Positions 15,538 to 24,109 of a DNA stretch of 35,454 bases are shown here, in pieces; positions within the stretch are counted from its first letter, which is position 1; every line of letters begins with the position of its first letter. Position numbers and translations under genes: made by a program. Below the pieces are notes generated by a model, which worked only from the letters and a program-made list of their open reading frames with translations, did not search any database and was not told the DNA's origin. The stretch is from Gemmatimonadota bacterium (GTDB lineage Bacteria > Gemmatimonadota > Gemmatimonadetes > Gemmatimonadales > GWC2-71-9): the NCBI GenBank assembly GCA_022566515.1, contig JADFIT010000018.1:1-35454 (forward strand). The letters are read 5' to 3'.

Positions 15538-16818
15538 ATGCGACGGGGTCCGCGGCTTCATCTCATCGTATGCGTCCTGGCTACCTCTTTCTGGTCGGTT
15601 CCAAACGCCTTGGCCCAGGAGGGGTGGGACGAGCGTGTGGTCGAGATCCACGGGTTCGTGGAAGCGGCCACTGCTGGCCGGGTCACCAGCGACAGAACCT
15701 AGCTCGACCGCCTGATCCTCGGCGAGGTGCGATTCCGCCTGGATCTCTCTCATTACGGCGATCGATTTGAGCTTGTCTTCAAGGGCGATCTGAGCGCCGA
15801 CGGCGTTAGCCGAGAGATGGACATCGACATCCGGCAAGCCGCGATCACGTTGCACCCGACCGAGTGGCTCGACCTGCGCGCCGGCCGACAAGTGCTCACG
15901 TGGGGAACCGGTGATCTCGTCTTCCTCAATGACTTGTTCCCTAAGGATTTCGTCTCGTTCTTCATCGGGCGTGAAGACGAATTTCTGAAAGCGCCATCGA
16001 ACGCGTTGAAGTTCTCGGTGTATGCCGGACCGATAAATCTAGATGTCGTATGGACGCCCATCTTCGAACCGGATCGTTTCATAACCGGGGAGCGGCTGTC
16101 CTTCTTCGATCCGTCGACAGCGGGACTCGTCAGCGCGACCTCAATGGGGCAACCGCTCGAGTCGTTTCTGCCGCCCAAGAAGTTCTCGAACGGGGAGCTT
16201 GCCGGGCGTATCTTTCGTACCCTGAGCGGCTACGAGTTGAGCTTGTACGGATACGTCGGCTTCACCAAGCAGCCACTGGCATTCGACCTCGCTGCAGACA
16301 TGGCGACGCATTCCGGGCTCAGCGTGTACGGAGCAAGCGCTCGGGGTACCTGGCTTGGCGGTGTCGCGAACCTGGAGGGAGCGTACTATGACTCCGCGGA
16401 CGACGAAGGAACTGACTCAAACGTTCCCCATTCGCAGTTTCGTGGGCTCGCGGGGTACGAGCGTGAGCTGATCGCCAACCTCACCATGGGTCTCCAGTAT
16501 TATCTGGAATGGACCCAGGACTACGACGAGTTGGTTGCGAACTCCGCTACGCCGCAATTCGAGCCGGACGAAATCCGTCACACCGTCACAACCCGGTTTA
16601 CCTACCGGCTTCGTCAGGAAACGCTCATGCTCACCCTGTTTGGGTTCTTCTCGTCCAGCGACGAGGATGGCCATTTGCGACCCTCACTAACGTACAAGCG
16701 GAGCGATGCGGTGACTCTGACTGCGGGGGCGAACATCATGTTCGGCGACGACGTGGCGTTCTCTGGACAGCTGAAGGACAACTCCAACGCCTACCTTCGT
16801 CTGCGGTACAGTTTCTAA
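15538..16818 (+). pseudogene. Outer-membrane beta-barrel (porin-like) gene interrupted by in-frame TAG
   Basis: The track shows only the 3' part (15727-16818). The same frame is open upstream to ATG 15538, which overlaps the region just after the LolA-like stop and encodes a proper signal peptide (RLHLIVCVLATSFWSVPNALAQ) and mature start (VVEIHGFVEAATAG). A single TAG at 15700-15702 splits it where SDRT-stop-LDRLILGEVRFRL would read on as one protein of ~426 residues. CAG to TAG is one transition. The 3' part shows long amphipathic beta strands (FRLDLSHYGDRFELVFKG, ANLTMGLQYYLEWT) and the typical C-terminal aromatic end LRLRYSF. It belongs with LolA-like/RND export operons. It could be a true pseudogene, a sequencing error or, less likely, suppression. 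Reinitiation at GTG 15727 would lack a signal peptide. Confidence 0.75.
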
Positions 16819-16880
16819 GAGAATAGGGATTCCCAGGAACGAGAACCCAGGGTTCCAGTTGCCCTCAAGCGCCGTGAGAC

Positions 16881-16898
16881 GTGGGGCATATCCCCCAC
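16881..16898 (+). promoter_or_regulatory. Upstream activator palindrome 2 (SHOCT/P-type ATPase)
   Basis: GTGGGGCATATCCCCCAC, the most symmetrical of the four copies (only the central CATATC pair breaks symmetry). Its centre lies ~103 bp before the -24 GG of the promoter at 16992. A weaker copy, GTGTGCCTGGTGCCCCGC, begins exactly 21 bp downstream (16902-16919). Confidence 0.75.
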
Positions 16899-16991
16899 CC
16901 AGTGTGCCTGGTGCCCCGCTCCACTCATTTCTGTTCATCGGTAGCACCACTCAACGCGTTATCTGAAAATGAGTTACGTCGTTGCGCCCTG

Positions 16992-17007
16992 CGGCCTGAC
17001 TAATGCA
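16992..17007 (+). promoter_or_regulatory. Sigma-54 promoter for the SHOCT gene and probably the P-type ATPase
   Basis: cGGCctGactaaTGCA: GG and GC are separated by 10 nt, the -24 GGC and -12 TGCA are intact, and G follows at the consensus position. Predicted start of transcription is near 17018, about 50 nt before ATG 17069. The -24 half (GGCCTGAC) is identical to that of the cusCBA promoter. Confidence 0.72.
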
Positions 17008-17068
17008 CTAACGCCGCATAACGATAGGATTACCATGGATCGGGGCGCCAAAGAGAGGAGGCTGACCC

Positions 17069-17281
17069 ATGGGGTATTGGACGCACGATTTCGGGATGCT
17101 CTACTGGTGGGCTGGTATCGCCGCCGCATCCTTGGTGATATTCTGGTTCTTCGCCCGTTTTACGCCAGTGCCCGCACAGGATGAGAGTGCGGAAGAACTA
17201 CTGAGACGGAGCTTCGCCGCCGGTGAAATCGACGAGACGGAATTCTACGAGCGTTTGTCAGTGCTGCGGGGCAGCGAGTGA
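17069..17281 (+). CDS. Small membrane-anchored SHOCT-domain protein
   Basis: A 70-residue protein: a single N-terminal transmembrane helix (GMLYWWAGIAAASLVIFWFFARF) followed by a SHOCT domain (AEELLRRSFAAGEIDETEFYERLSVL), the short C-terminal oligomerisation-type domain common in small membrane proteins. GAGAGGAGG precedes the ATG. Similar small SHOCT proteins are frequent passengers of copper and heavy-metal resistance islands, but no mechanism is established. It is the first gene after sigma-54 promoter 2 and lies 135 nt upstream of the copper ATPase on the same strand, so it probably belongs to that transcription unit. Confidence 0.85.
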   Translation: MGYWTHDFGMLYWWAGIAAASLVIFWFFARFTPVPAQDESAEELLRRSFAAGEIDETEFYERLSVLRGSE

Positions 17282-17361
17282 TCCCCAGCCGATCGGAAAC
17301 AGGGATGAGTCTCCTGAATGCCATCCGCTGCCGCGGGCCTGTAGAGTCGACATTATGCCTG

Positions 17362-17391
17362 GGTGGAGGCCGTGACTCCACCTCTAGAGGT
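17362..17391 (+). promoter_or_regulatory. Double dyad upstream of the copper ATPase
   Basis: Two overlapping symmetric elements lie 26-55 nt before the ATPase start. One is a 7-bp inverted repeat GGTGGAG-N7-CTCCACC (17362-17382). The other is a perfect 12-bp palindrome ACCTCTAGAGGT (17380-17391). They may form an operator for a separate metal-responsive repressor or MerR-like activator, or an RNA hairpin in the SHOCT-ATPase message. They do not resemble the GTGGGG palindromes. No regulator gene of MerR, CopY or CsoR type is in this window. Confidence 0.45.
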
Positions 17392-17416
17392 TTAAGAATC
17401 AACAGGGAGAACTTGC

Positions 17417-19894
17417 ATGAGTTCGAATCCTCGGCTGGAAAGCGACAAGGTGGAGCACCACCGTAAGGTCTCCGAGCCGGCCCACGACCCCGTCTGTGGA
17501 ATGACGGTGGACCCTCAGACTGATCTGAGGGAAGTTCATGCAGGCGTGACCTACGCTTTTTGTAGCGTTCACTGTCAAGCAAAGTTTCGCGAAAACCCTG
17601 AGCGGTACGTGGGTGAAGAGTCGCTGGAGGCAGGCGCTGTCGTTGGCGAGGTAGAGCGGGTCGCGGAGGGGGCCACGTATATCTGCCCGATGGATCCCGA
17701 AATCCGTCAAGATGGTCCCGGCTCATGCCCCAAATGCGGGATGGCATTGGAACCGGAGATCCCGGTGACCCCTGCGACCCGCACTCAATACACGTGCCCG
17801 ATGCACCCGGAGATCGTAAAGGATGAACCCGGGTCGTGCCCCATCTGTGGCATGGCCTTGGAGCCGATGACGGTGACGCTGGAGGAGGAGGAGAACGTGG
17901 AGCTGGTGGACATGCGGCGCCGGCTTTGGTTCAGCGCCGGTTTGTCGGTTCCAGTCTTCTTGATCGCCATGGGGGAGTTTCTCCCGGGAGCGCTGGGAAG
18001 GGTGGCCTCTCTCGGATGGCTGTCATGGGTGGAGTTGGCCCTGGCGACTCCCGTCGTCTTGTGGGGCGGGTGGCCGTTCTTTGTCCGCGGGTGGCAATCG
18101 GTGGTGACCAGGAATCTCAACATGTTCACGCTGATCGCCCTCGGAGTAGGAGTGGCGTACGTGTACAGCCTCCTGGGCACGCTGCTTCCCGGCATCTTCC
18201 CCGCGTCGTTCCGGAATGAACTGGGCGAGGTCGGCGTGTACTTCGAGGCGGCAGCGGTCATTGTCACTCTCGTGCTGCTGGGCCAGGTATTGGAGCTGAG
18301 GGCGCGCAGCCAGACCAGCGCGGCTATCAGGGCACTCTTGGGCCTGGCGCCGAAGACGGCTCGGCTCCTGCGAGACGACGGCACGGAGGAAGACATTCCC
18401 CTGGATCAGGTACAACCCGGAGACCGGCTCCGGGTACGTCCCGGAGAAAAAATCCCGGTTGATGGCGTAGTGGTCGAGGGGAACAGCTCGGTGGATGAGT
18501 CGATGATAACGGGCGAGGCGATTCCCGTAGAAAAGGTGGCCGGCGAACGTGTGGTGGGGGCCACCATCAACGGTACGGGATCGCTGGTGATGCGCGCGGA
18601 ACGTGTCGGCGCGGAGACTCTCTTGTCGCAGATCGTCCGCATGGTTGCCGAAGCGCAACGCAGCCGGGCGCCCATCCAGAAGTTGGCCGACGTCGTGGCG
18701 GGCTACTTCGTTCCGGTCGTGGTGCTGATCGCTGTGGCGACGTTCATCGTGTGGGGATTGGTCGGCCCGGAACCGCGCATGGCTATCGCCTTGATCAACG
18801 CGGTGGCGGTCTTGATTATCGCGTGTCCCTGCGCGTTGGGTCTTGCCACACCGATGTCCATCATGGTTGCCACTGGCAAAGGTGCCACTGTCGGAGTGCT
18901 GTTCAAGAACGCGGAAGCGATCGAGGTGATGCGTAAGGTAGACACGCTCGTGGTGGACAAGACCGGGACTCTGACGCTCGGGAAGCCGAAGTTGGTGAGC
19001 GTGATTCCGGCTGAAGGTTGGAGCGAGGAAGCACTGCTCCGGTCGGCGGCGAGTCTCGAGCGGGGGAGCGAGCACCCCTTGGCCGCCGCCATCGTGGAGG
19101 GTGCAAACGACCGCGGGGTATCGCTTGTTGACACCGAGTCATTCGAGTCGGTAACGGGCAAAGGCGTGAAGGGAACGGTGGACGACCGGGCTGTGGCGCT
19201 GGGCAACCGCAGATTGATGGATGACTTAGGGATCGATCTCGGCGTGCTGGTCGAGCGTGCCGAGGAGATGCGCAAAGACGGGCAGACAGTGATGTTCGTG
19301 GTGGTCGACGGGGAACCTGCGGGGCTCGTCGGTGTCGCCGATCCCATCAAGGACACTACACCCCAGGCGATCGAGCGTCTGCACGAGGAGGGAGTCCGGA
19401 TTACCATGCTGACGGGCGACAGCCGCACCACGGCCGAAGCTGTGAGCAAGAAATTGAATATCGACGAGGTCGTCGCCGAGGTGCTACCCGATCAGAAGGC
19501 CGAGGTCATCAAGAGGTTGCAGAGCGAAGGGCGTGTGGTTGCTATGGCGGGGGATGGGATCAACGACGCCCCGGCCCTGGCTCAGGCCGAGGTCGGCATC
19601 GCCATGGGAACCGGGACGGATGTGGCGATGGAGAGCGCCGGGGTAACTTTGGTCAAGGGCGACCTCCGGGGCATTGTGCGGGCCAGGCGGTTGAGCCGCG
19701 CCACGATGCGAAATATCAAGCAGAACCTGTTTTTCGCGTTCATTTATAATAGTCTGGGCATCCCCATCGCCGCGGGAGTCCTCTATCCGGTTTTCGGTCT
19801 GCTCCTGAGCCCGATGATCGCTGCCGCGGCGATGAGCTTCAGCTCGGTATCGGTTCTGAGCAACGCATTGCGATTGCGACGAGTCAAAATATAG
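17417..19894 (+). CDS. copA: Cu+-exporting P1B-type ATPase with YHS and two HMBD modules
   Basis: An 825-residue CPx-type ATPase. N terminus: YHS domain ([10 protein letters not shown]...[10 protein letters not shown], ~25-65), then two CPMxPE-CPxCGM heavy-metal-binding modules (~88-113 and ~126-150), in place of the usual HMA domain. Core: actuator [12 protein letters not shown]; transport motif [11 protein letters not shown]; phosphorylation [16 protein letters not shown] nucleotide site; [22 protein letters not shown] hinge. Late helices carry [16 protein letters not shown] and [17 protein letters not shown], the Asn-Tyr and Met-x-x-Ser-Ser signatures of the Cu+/Ag+ (P1B-1) subgroup. It pumps Cu(I) from cytoplasm to periplasm. 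AGGGAG precedes ATG 17417. Likely transcribed from sigma-54 promoter 2 through the SHOCT gene, possibly also from its own promoter near the double dyad. The gene converges on the CusS-like kinase. Confidence 0.95.
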   Translation: MSSNPRLESDKVEHHRKVSEPAHDPVCGMTVDPQTDLREVHAGVTYAFCSVHCQAKFRENPERYVGEESLEAGAVVGEVERVAEGATYICPMDPEIRQDGPGSCPKCGMALEPEIPVTPATRTQYTCPMHPEIVKDEPGSCPICGMALEPMTVTLEEEENVELVDMRRRLWFSAGLSVPVFLIAMGEFLPGALGRVASLGWLSWVELALATPVVLWGGWPFFVRGWQSVVTRNLNMFTLIALGVGVAYVYSLLGTLLPGIFPASFRNELGEVGVYFEAAAVIVTLVLLGQVLELRARSQTSAAIRALLGLAPKTARLLRDDGTEEDIPLDQVQPGDRLRVRPGEKIPVDGVVVEGNSSVDESMITGEAIPVEKVAGERVVGATINGTGSLVMRAERVGAETLLSQIVRMVAEAQRSRAPIQKLADVVAGYFVPVVVLIAVATFIVWGLVGPEPRMAIALINAVAVLIIACPCALGLATPMSIMVATGKGATVGVLFKNAEAIEVMRKVDTLVVDKTGTLTLGKPKLVSVIPAEGWSEEALLRSAASLERGSEHPLAAAIVEGANDRGVSLVDTESFESVTGKGVKGTVDDRAVALGNRRLMDDLGIDLGVLVERAEEMRKDGQTVMFVVVDGEPAGLVGVADPIKDTTPQAIERLHEEGVRITMLTGDSRTTAEAVSKKLNIDEVVAEVLPDQKAEVIKRLQSEGRVVAMAGDGINDAPALAQAEVGIAMGTGTDVAMESAGVTLVKGDLRGIVRARRLSRATMRNIKQNLFFAFIYNSLGIPIAAGVLYPVFGLLLSPMIAAAAMSFSSVSVLSNALRLRRVKI

Positions 19895-19945
19895 GGCCGC
19901 TACTGGAGCATCGCCCCCAGCGGAAAACCGGAGGCCCTCCCGTGT

Positions 19946-21364
19946 TTATGCGCTCCCCTGTAGCCGGAACGTGACCGTCGTCCCCTTACCAGGTTCGCTC
20001 CAAACGTCGATGCTCCCCTCGTGGCTATCGATAATCGCCTTTGCGATGGGGAGCCCGAGACCGAATCCGCGGGCTTTGCGTCGATCCATGTTCCCGCGGT
20101 AGAACCTGTCGAACAAATTCGCGAGCTGTTTCTCAGGGATGCCCGGTCCGCGGTCCGAAACTGCCAGATCCACCCATCCATCGGCACCCCTCGAGGCTGA
20201 CAGCGTAATCTCGCCGCCACTGGCTCCGTACTTAATCGCGTTGTCAACCACATTCCCTAGGGCGCGGTCAAGTAGTGCCGGGTCCGCCTCGACAACAAGG
20301 TCGAAATCGAGCGTTGTGTGGATATGCAATCCGGCGATTTGCGCCATGGCGCCGAACTTCTTGGCCGTCTTGGACAAAAGGTCGGATACGTCAACCATCT
20401 GCAAGTGAGGTTCCAGCGCTCCACCGTCACTCCGGGCGAGCGTGATAAGATCATCTGCAAGGGTCGAGACATCCTTCAAGTCAGTGAGCGACTGCGCTAG
20501 TACCTTCTGGTATTCGGCCGCGGTTCGGGGGTGTCGTAATGCGACGTCGATGTCGCCGCGAAGAATCGTCAACGGTGTTCTAATCGAGTGGCCGGCGTCG
20601 GCCAAGAAGCGGCGCTGCAGGTCAAGCGTCTCATCGATACGGGTGAGCATTGCGTTGAGAACAGTAACGAGCTGGCTCAGCTCAACGGTATCTGGTTCCG
20701 CCGTGATCCGGTGATGTTGGCGTTTCACCTCGAACGCTTCCGCCTGGCGAGTGATTTCTACCACCGGGCGCACAGCGTACCCGGCGAGCCACCATCCCGC
20801 TCCAGCGCCGCCGGCCATCCCGACCAGTACCAGAACGGCGAGAAATTTGAGAACGTTGCGCAGGACCTCCTCAGTCTCGCCGGTCGAGGTGGCCACCTGC
20901 AAGAGGTGCGGGCGGTGTTGCTCTCCCACCAGCACCAAGGGGTATAAATACGACCGATAGGTGCGGCCATCCAGCTGCACCGTGAAGACCTCGGGCGTGC
21001 CTGTAGCCACAACCCGTTCCCGGACATCGGGGGGGAGCGGCAAGTCCCGCTCACCCAAATTAGCCGTTCGTACCTCGGGACTTCCATCCAACGTCCAGAC
21101 CTCTGCGTACCGCGAGAACACGTCTCCTTCTTCCGTATCCGTGGTCAGGAAGACGGCGTCGTGGAAATGGACGCTCTCGTCGGGAGAATCTGCTGTGGCG
21201 GACGCCTCGATTTCCGCCAGCCGCCTCAGCAGGGCGTCCAACCGTTCGTAAAGCACGTGGCGGAGGGCGACATAGGTCAGCGCCGAGCCGGTCACGGCCA
21301 ACAGCATCGCCATCACGCCGAAACGCAGCGCGAGCCGTCCCCTGAAGGATCGCGTGACGTTCAT
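19946..21364 (-). CDS. CusS-like heavy-metal sensor histidine kinase
   Basis: A 472-residue inner-membrane kinase. TM1 at ~12-34, a periplasmic sensor of ~130 residues, TM2 (FLAVLVLVGMAGGAGAGWWLAGY), HAMP (RPVVEITRQAEAF), H-box LADAGHSIRTPLTILRGDID (His conserved, usual ASHELRTPL altered to AGHSIRTPL), N-box GNVVDNAIKYG, DRGPGIP, FDRFYRG and GFGLGLPIAKAI. The architecture is that of OmpR-partner kinases such as CusS. Its ATG overlaps the regulator stop as ATGA, so the pair is translationally coupled in the order regulator then kinase. Position between the Cu+ ATPase and the multicopper oxidase suggests it reads periplasmic copper or silver (inference from context); the ligand residues cannot be read with confidence. 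Confidence 0.9.
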   Translation of the reverse strand: MNVTRSFRGRLALRFGVMAMLLAVTGSALTYVALRHVLYERLDALLRRLAEIEASATADSPDESVHFHDAVFLTTDTEEGDVFSRYAEVWTLDGSPEVRTANLGERDLPLPPDVRERVVATGTPEVFTVQLDGRTYRSYLYPLVLVGEQHRPHLLQVATSTGETEEVLRNVLKFLAVLVLVGMAGGAGAGWWLAGYAVRPVVEITRQAEAFEVKRQHHRITAEPDTVELSQLVTVLNAMLTRIDETLDLQRRFLADAGHSIRTPLTILRGDIDVALRHPRTAAEYQKVLAQSLTDLKDVSTLADDLITLARSDGGALEPHLQMVDVSDLLSKTAKKFGAMAQIAGLHIHTTLDFDLVVEADPALLDRALGNVVDNAIKYGASGGEITLSASRGADGWVDLAVSDRGPGIPEKQLANLFDRFYRGNMDRRKARGFGLGLPIAKAIIDSHEGSIDVWSEPGKGTTVTFRLQGSA

Positions 21365-22041
21365 TGCGTATCTGGATGCGACAGGGTGAAGCCGACCGCC
21401 TTCACCGTGTTGATCACTCGCGGGCGACTCGACGCTTCGAGCTTTTTCCGCAAGTGCGCCATATGTACGTCGATGAGGCTGGTCCCCGGATCAAAGGCCA
21501 TTCCCCACACGCGGTCGAGAATCTCGGTTCGCCTCACGACGCGGCCTGGATCCCGCATCAGGACCTCGAGCAGCTTGAACTCGGTGGGGGTGAGGTCGAG
21601 CGGGCGGCCAGCCCGGCGCACTTCATGTCTCATCCGGTCCATCTCAATATCGGCAAACCTCAGAACGCTCTCCTCCACCCGCGGGTTGCGTCGTCCCAAC
21701 GCGCGTAGGCGAGCAAGCAGTTCCGCGAAGTCAAACGGCTTGGTGAGATAATCGTCTGCTCCCACATCCAGGCCGTGCACCACGTCCTGACGCGAGTCCT
21801 TCGCCGTGAGGATGAGGATCGGTGTCAGGTCTCCCTTGGTCCGCAGTTCCGACGTCATCTTGAAGCCACTCTTCCCGGGCAGCATCACGTCGATGACGAT
21901 CACGTCGTATTGACTGACATAGGCATGGGAGAGGCCATCCTCGGCGTCCCCCGACACGTCCACAACGTGTCCCTCTTCGCGCAGTCCCCGGTTGATAAAC
22001 GCAGCGACCCGGGTGTCGTCTTCGACCACCAGAATCTTCAC
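21361..22041 (-). CDS. OmpR/PhoB-family response regulator, CusR-like
   Basis: A 226-residue two-domain regulator: receiver with KILVVEDD, phospho-Asp in VIVIDVMLPGKSG and Lys in DDYLTKPFDFAELLAR; winged helix with LDLTPTEFKLLEVLMRDPGRVVRRTEILDRVWG and SLIDVHMAHLRKKLE. The track start is a TTG at 22086 with no ribosome site. GTG 22041 gives the classic VKILVVEDD beginning and a normal family length, so I use it. Its likely operator is the set of 11-bp-spaced 7-mers at 22134-22162 in its own upstream region, which is shared with the divergent multicopper oxidase operon. Confidence 0.92.
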   Translation of the reverse strand: MKILVVEDDTRVAAFINRGLREEGHVVDVSGDAEDGLSHAYVSQYDVIVIDVMLPGKSGFKMTSELRTKGDLTPILILTAKDSRQDVVHGLDVGADDYLTKPFDFAELLARLRALGRRNPRVEESVLRFADIEMDRMRHEVRRAGRPLDLTPTEFKLLEVLMRDPGRVVRRTEILDRVWGMAFDPGTSLIDVHMAHLRKKLEASSRPRVINTVKAVGFTLSHPDTQ

Positions 22042-22378
22042 AGCTCCCCTAGTCCATTCGGCCAGTCCGGTATGGGCTTTCCCCAAGAAAGCTAGATCGA
22101 ATCCCCTGCGCCCGCATCCAACGACTTCCTGACCTTTAAGAAATCTTAGGGTTAGCTTAGGGCGTACGCAGGCCGGGTGGGTTTAATCTGCTTGGTTGGA
22201 ACCAGACCTGGGGTTTGTGCCCTCGCCACTCTGCGAGGATCACCTGAATCATGCAGACCAGCAGCCCATGAATGCAGTCAACGGACATAGAGGCCCACAG
22301 CCATCGGAGGCGTTCGACCTCCGCAACGGCGTTCCAGGTTGAGGGGTGGGCTTGCGTAGATCTCACGGCGGCGTCGCG
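22042..22378. other. Divergent control region between the CusR-like regulator and the multicopper oxidase
   Basis: About 335 nt without a credible gene. It holds the direct-repeat operator at 22134-22162 and an AT-rich patch around it. The ~215 nt between that operator and the oxidase start are otherwise featureless to me. A G/C-rich motif near 22207 (CTGGGGTTTGTGCCCT) faintly resembles the sigma-54 activator palindrome, but no GG-N10-GC element lies at the expected distance. The long minus-strand ORF 22157-22804 is a shadow of the oxidase gene. Confidence 0.5.
22134..22162 (+). promoter_or_regulatory. Pho-box-like direct-repeat operator for the OmpR-family regulator
   Basis: CTTTAAG-aaat-CTTAGGG-ttag-CTTAGGG: three 7-bp units separated by 4-bp AT-rich spacers, giving an exact 11-bp period. 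This is the layout recognised by PhoB/OmpR winged-helix tandem dimers. It lies ~93 nt from the regulator start and ~217 nt from the oxidase start, in the only shared control region of the two divergent units. Binding is inferred from architecture. Confidence 0.65.
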
Positions 22379-24109
22379 ATGGACCGGCGGGATTTCTTGC
22401 TGGCTAGCGGCGCCACCTTTGCCGGCCTCGCTGGGCTCAATAGTTTGCTCCCAGCATATGCGTGGTGTGAAGAGGGCATCGGTGTTGCGCGGGGGGGGCA
22501 AGACCAGGTCTTCGATCTGGTCATCGGCCGTACGGCGGTCCCGATTGGTGACCGGAGCGCGTCCGCGGTGACGGTCAACGGCTCGGTGCCAGCGCCACTC
22601 CTGCGGTTCCACGAGGGCGAGACCGTCACGTTGCACGTTGCCAACACGTTGGATGAGGACACGTCGATCCATTGGCACGGCATCATCCTCCCGAATGGAA
22701 TGGATGGCGTTCCGAAAGTCGCCTTCGCGGGGATCCGACCAGGCGAGTTGTTCACCTACCACTATCCCGTCAGGCAGAGCGGTACTTACTGGTACCACAG
22801 TCATTCGGGATTCCAGGAGCAGCTGGGCGTCTACGGACCCTTGATTATCGATCCGATCGAGCCTGAGCCGTTTGCGTATGACCGCGAGTACGTTGTGATG
22901 CTGTCCGACTGGACCTTCGAGAATCCGAATGATGTTTTGGCGAACCTCAAGAAGATGGGTGGCTACTACAACTTTCAGCGGCGCACACTTGGCGACCTGT
23001 TCCGGTCCTCCGATGCCGGGCTCGGCGACCGATTGCGCTGGGGGCGGATGCGGATGGATGCGACGGACATCGCGGACGTCACTGGCTACACCTACACGTA
23101 CCTGATGAATGGGATGCCGCCCGCCAGCAATTGGACGGGGCTGTTCGAACCGGGTGAGCGGGTGCGCCTCCGTTTCATCAACGCTGCGGCGGGGAGCTAT
23201 TTCGATGTCCGGATTCCAGGGCTCGAGATGACGATTGTGCAGGCCGACGGGCAGAACGTACAGCCGGTGCCCGTGGACGAGTTCCGTATCGCCATCGCCG
23301 AGACGTACGACGTGATCGTGGAACCCTCGGAGGACCGCGCGTACACCATCTTCGCCGAAACAATGGACAGGAGCGGCTACACGCGCGGCACGCTCGCACC
23401 GCGCGCGGGCATGAGTGCGCCGATTCCCGAGCGTCGGTCACGGCCCGTTCGGACGATGGCCGACATGGGCATGTACATGGGGAGCATGGAGATGCGCGGC
23501 GGCATGGCGGTGCCGGAAACGGAGCATGGCCGGCACGGGGAAAACGCTTCGGCCGCCCCCGCTCCGGTCCCACACGGGCCCGATCACCACGGGCCGGGGA
23601 ACTCGGCGGTGCCCGACGTTACCCGACCCCGGCTCGATGACCCGGGCGTTGGCCTCGGCAGCGACGGCCGGCGGGTGCTACTCTACAGCGACCTGCGCAG
23701 CGTCGTGCCGTGGCGCGACACGAGGGAGCCGGGACGGGAAGTCGAGTTGCACCTCACGGGCAACATGGAACGGTATCTCTGGTCGTTCGACGGGAAGAAA
23801 TTCAGTCAGGCCCCTGAGCCCATTCCCTTCCAGCTCGGTGAACGGCTCCGCGTCACGTTCGTGAACGACACGATGATGGAGCACCCCATCCACCTCCACG
23901 GAATGTGGATGGAACTGGATAACGGCTTGGGCGCATTCAACCCACGGAAGCACACGGTGAACGTGAAGCCGGCCGAGCGCCTGTCGGTCTTGGTGACGCC
24001 GGACGTCCCGGGCAAGTGGGCCCTCCACTGCCATATCCTCTATCACATGGAGACGGGAATGTTCCGCGTCGTGGAAGTGTCGAACACCGCTGCAACGGAG
24101 GACAGGTGA
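22379..24109 (+). CDS. Periplasmic multicopper oxidase, CopA/PcoA family
   Basis: Using ATG 22379 (MDRRDFLLASGATFAGL) gives a 576-residue protein with a twin-arginine signal (RRDFLL), so it is exported folded with copper. Four copper-ligand motifs are complete: IHWHG (~98), YWYHSHSG (~138), HPIHLHGMWME and LHCHILYHMETGMF near the C terminus, giving type 1 and trinuclear type 2/3 sites. A Met-rich insert (MADMGMYMGSMEMRGGM) at about residues 360-380, followed by a His-rich linker, is typical of PcoA/CopA enzymes that bind and oxidise Cu(I) to less toxic Cu(II). GTG 22346 is an alternative start but would bury the Tat motif. First gene of a six-gene run; copB overlaps its stop. Likely controlled by the CusR-like regulator. 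Confidence 0.94.
   Translation: MDRRDFLLASGATFAGLAGLNSLLPAYAWCEEGIGVARGGQDQVFDLVIGRTAVPIGDRSASAVTVNGSVPAPLLRFHEGETVTLHVANTLDEDTSIHWHGIILPNGMDGVPKVAFAGIRPGELFTYHYPVRQSGTYWYHSHSGFQEQLGVYGPLIIDPIEPEPFAYDREYVVMLSDWTFENPNDVLANLKKMGGYYNFQRRTLGDLFRSSDAGLGDRLRWGRMRMDATDIADVTGYTYTYLMNGMPPASNWTGLFEPGERVRLRFINAAAGSYFDVRIPGLEMTIVQADGQNVQPVPVDEFRIAIAETYDVIVEPSEDRAYTIFAETMDRSGYTRGTLAPRAGMSAPIPERRSRPVRTMADMGMYMGSMEMRGGMAVPETEHGRHGENASAAPAPVPHGPDHHGPGNSAVPDVTRPRLDDPGVGLGSDGRRVLLYSDLRSVVPWRDTREPGREVELHLTGNMERYLWSFDGKKFSQAPEPIPFQLGERLRVTFVNDTMMEHPIHLHGMWMELDNGLGAFNPRKHTVNVKPAERLSVLVTPDVPGKWALHCHILYHMETGMFRVVEVSNTAATEDR

Noticed and set aside
19898-19926. CCGCT...AGCGG hairpin between the ATPase and the CusS-like gene as a terminator
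   Set aside because: Five-bp outer stem with an imperfect interior and no T run on either strand.
22205-22221. CTGGGGTTTGTGCCCT as a fifth activator palindrome
   Set aside because: Match is poor, and no GG-N10-GC element lies about 105 bp downstream towards the oxidase.
22157-22804. Minus-strand ORF of 215 aa covering the CusR/oxidase intergenic region
   Set aside because: Mostly opposite the oxidase gene, no domain, and it would run through the direct-repeat operator.
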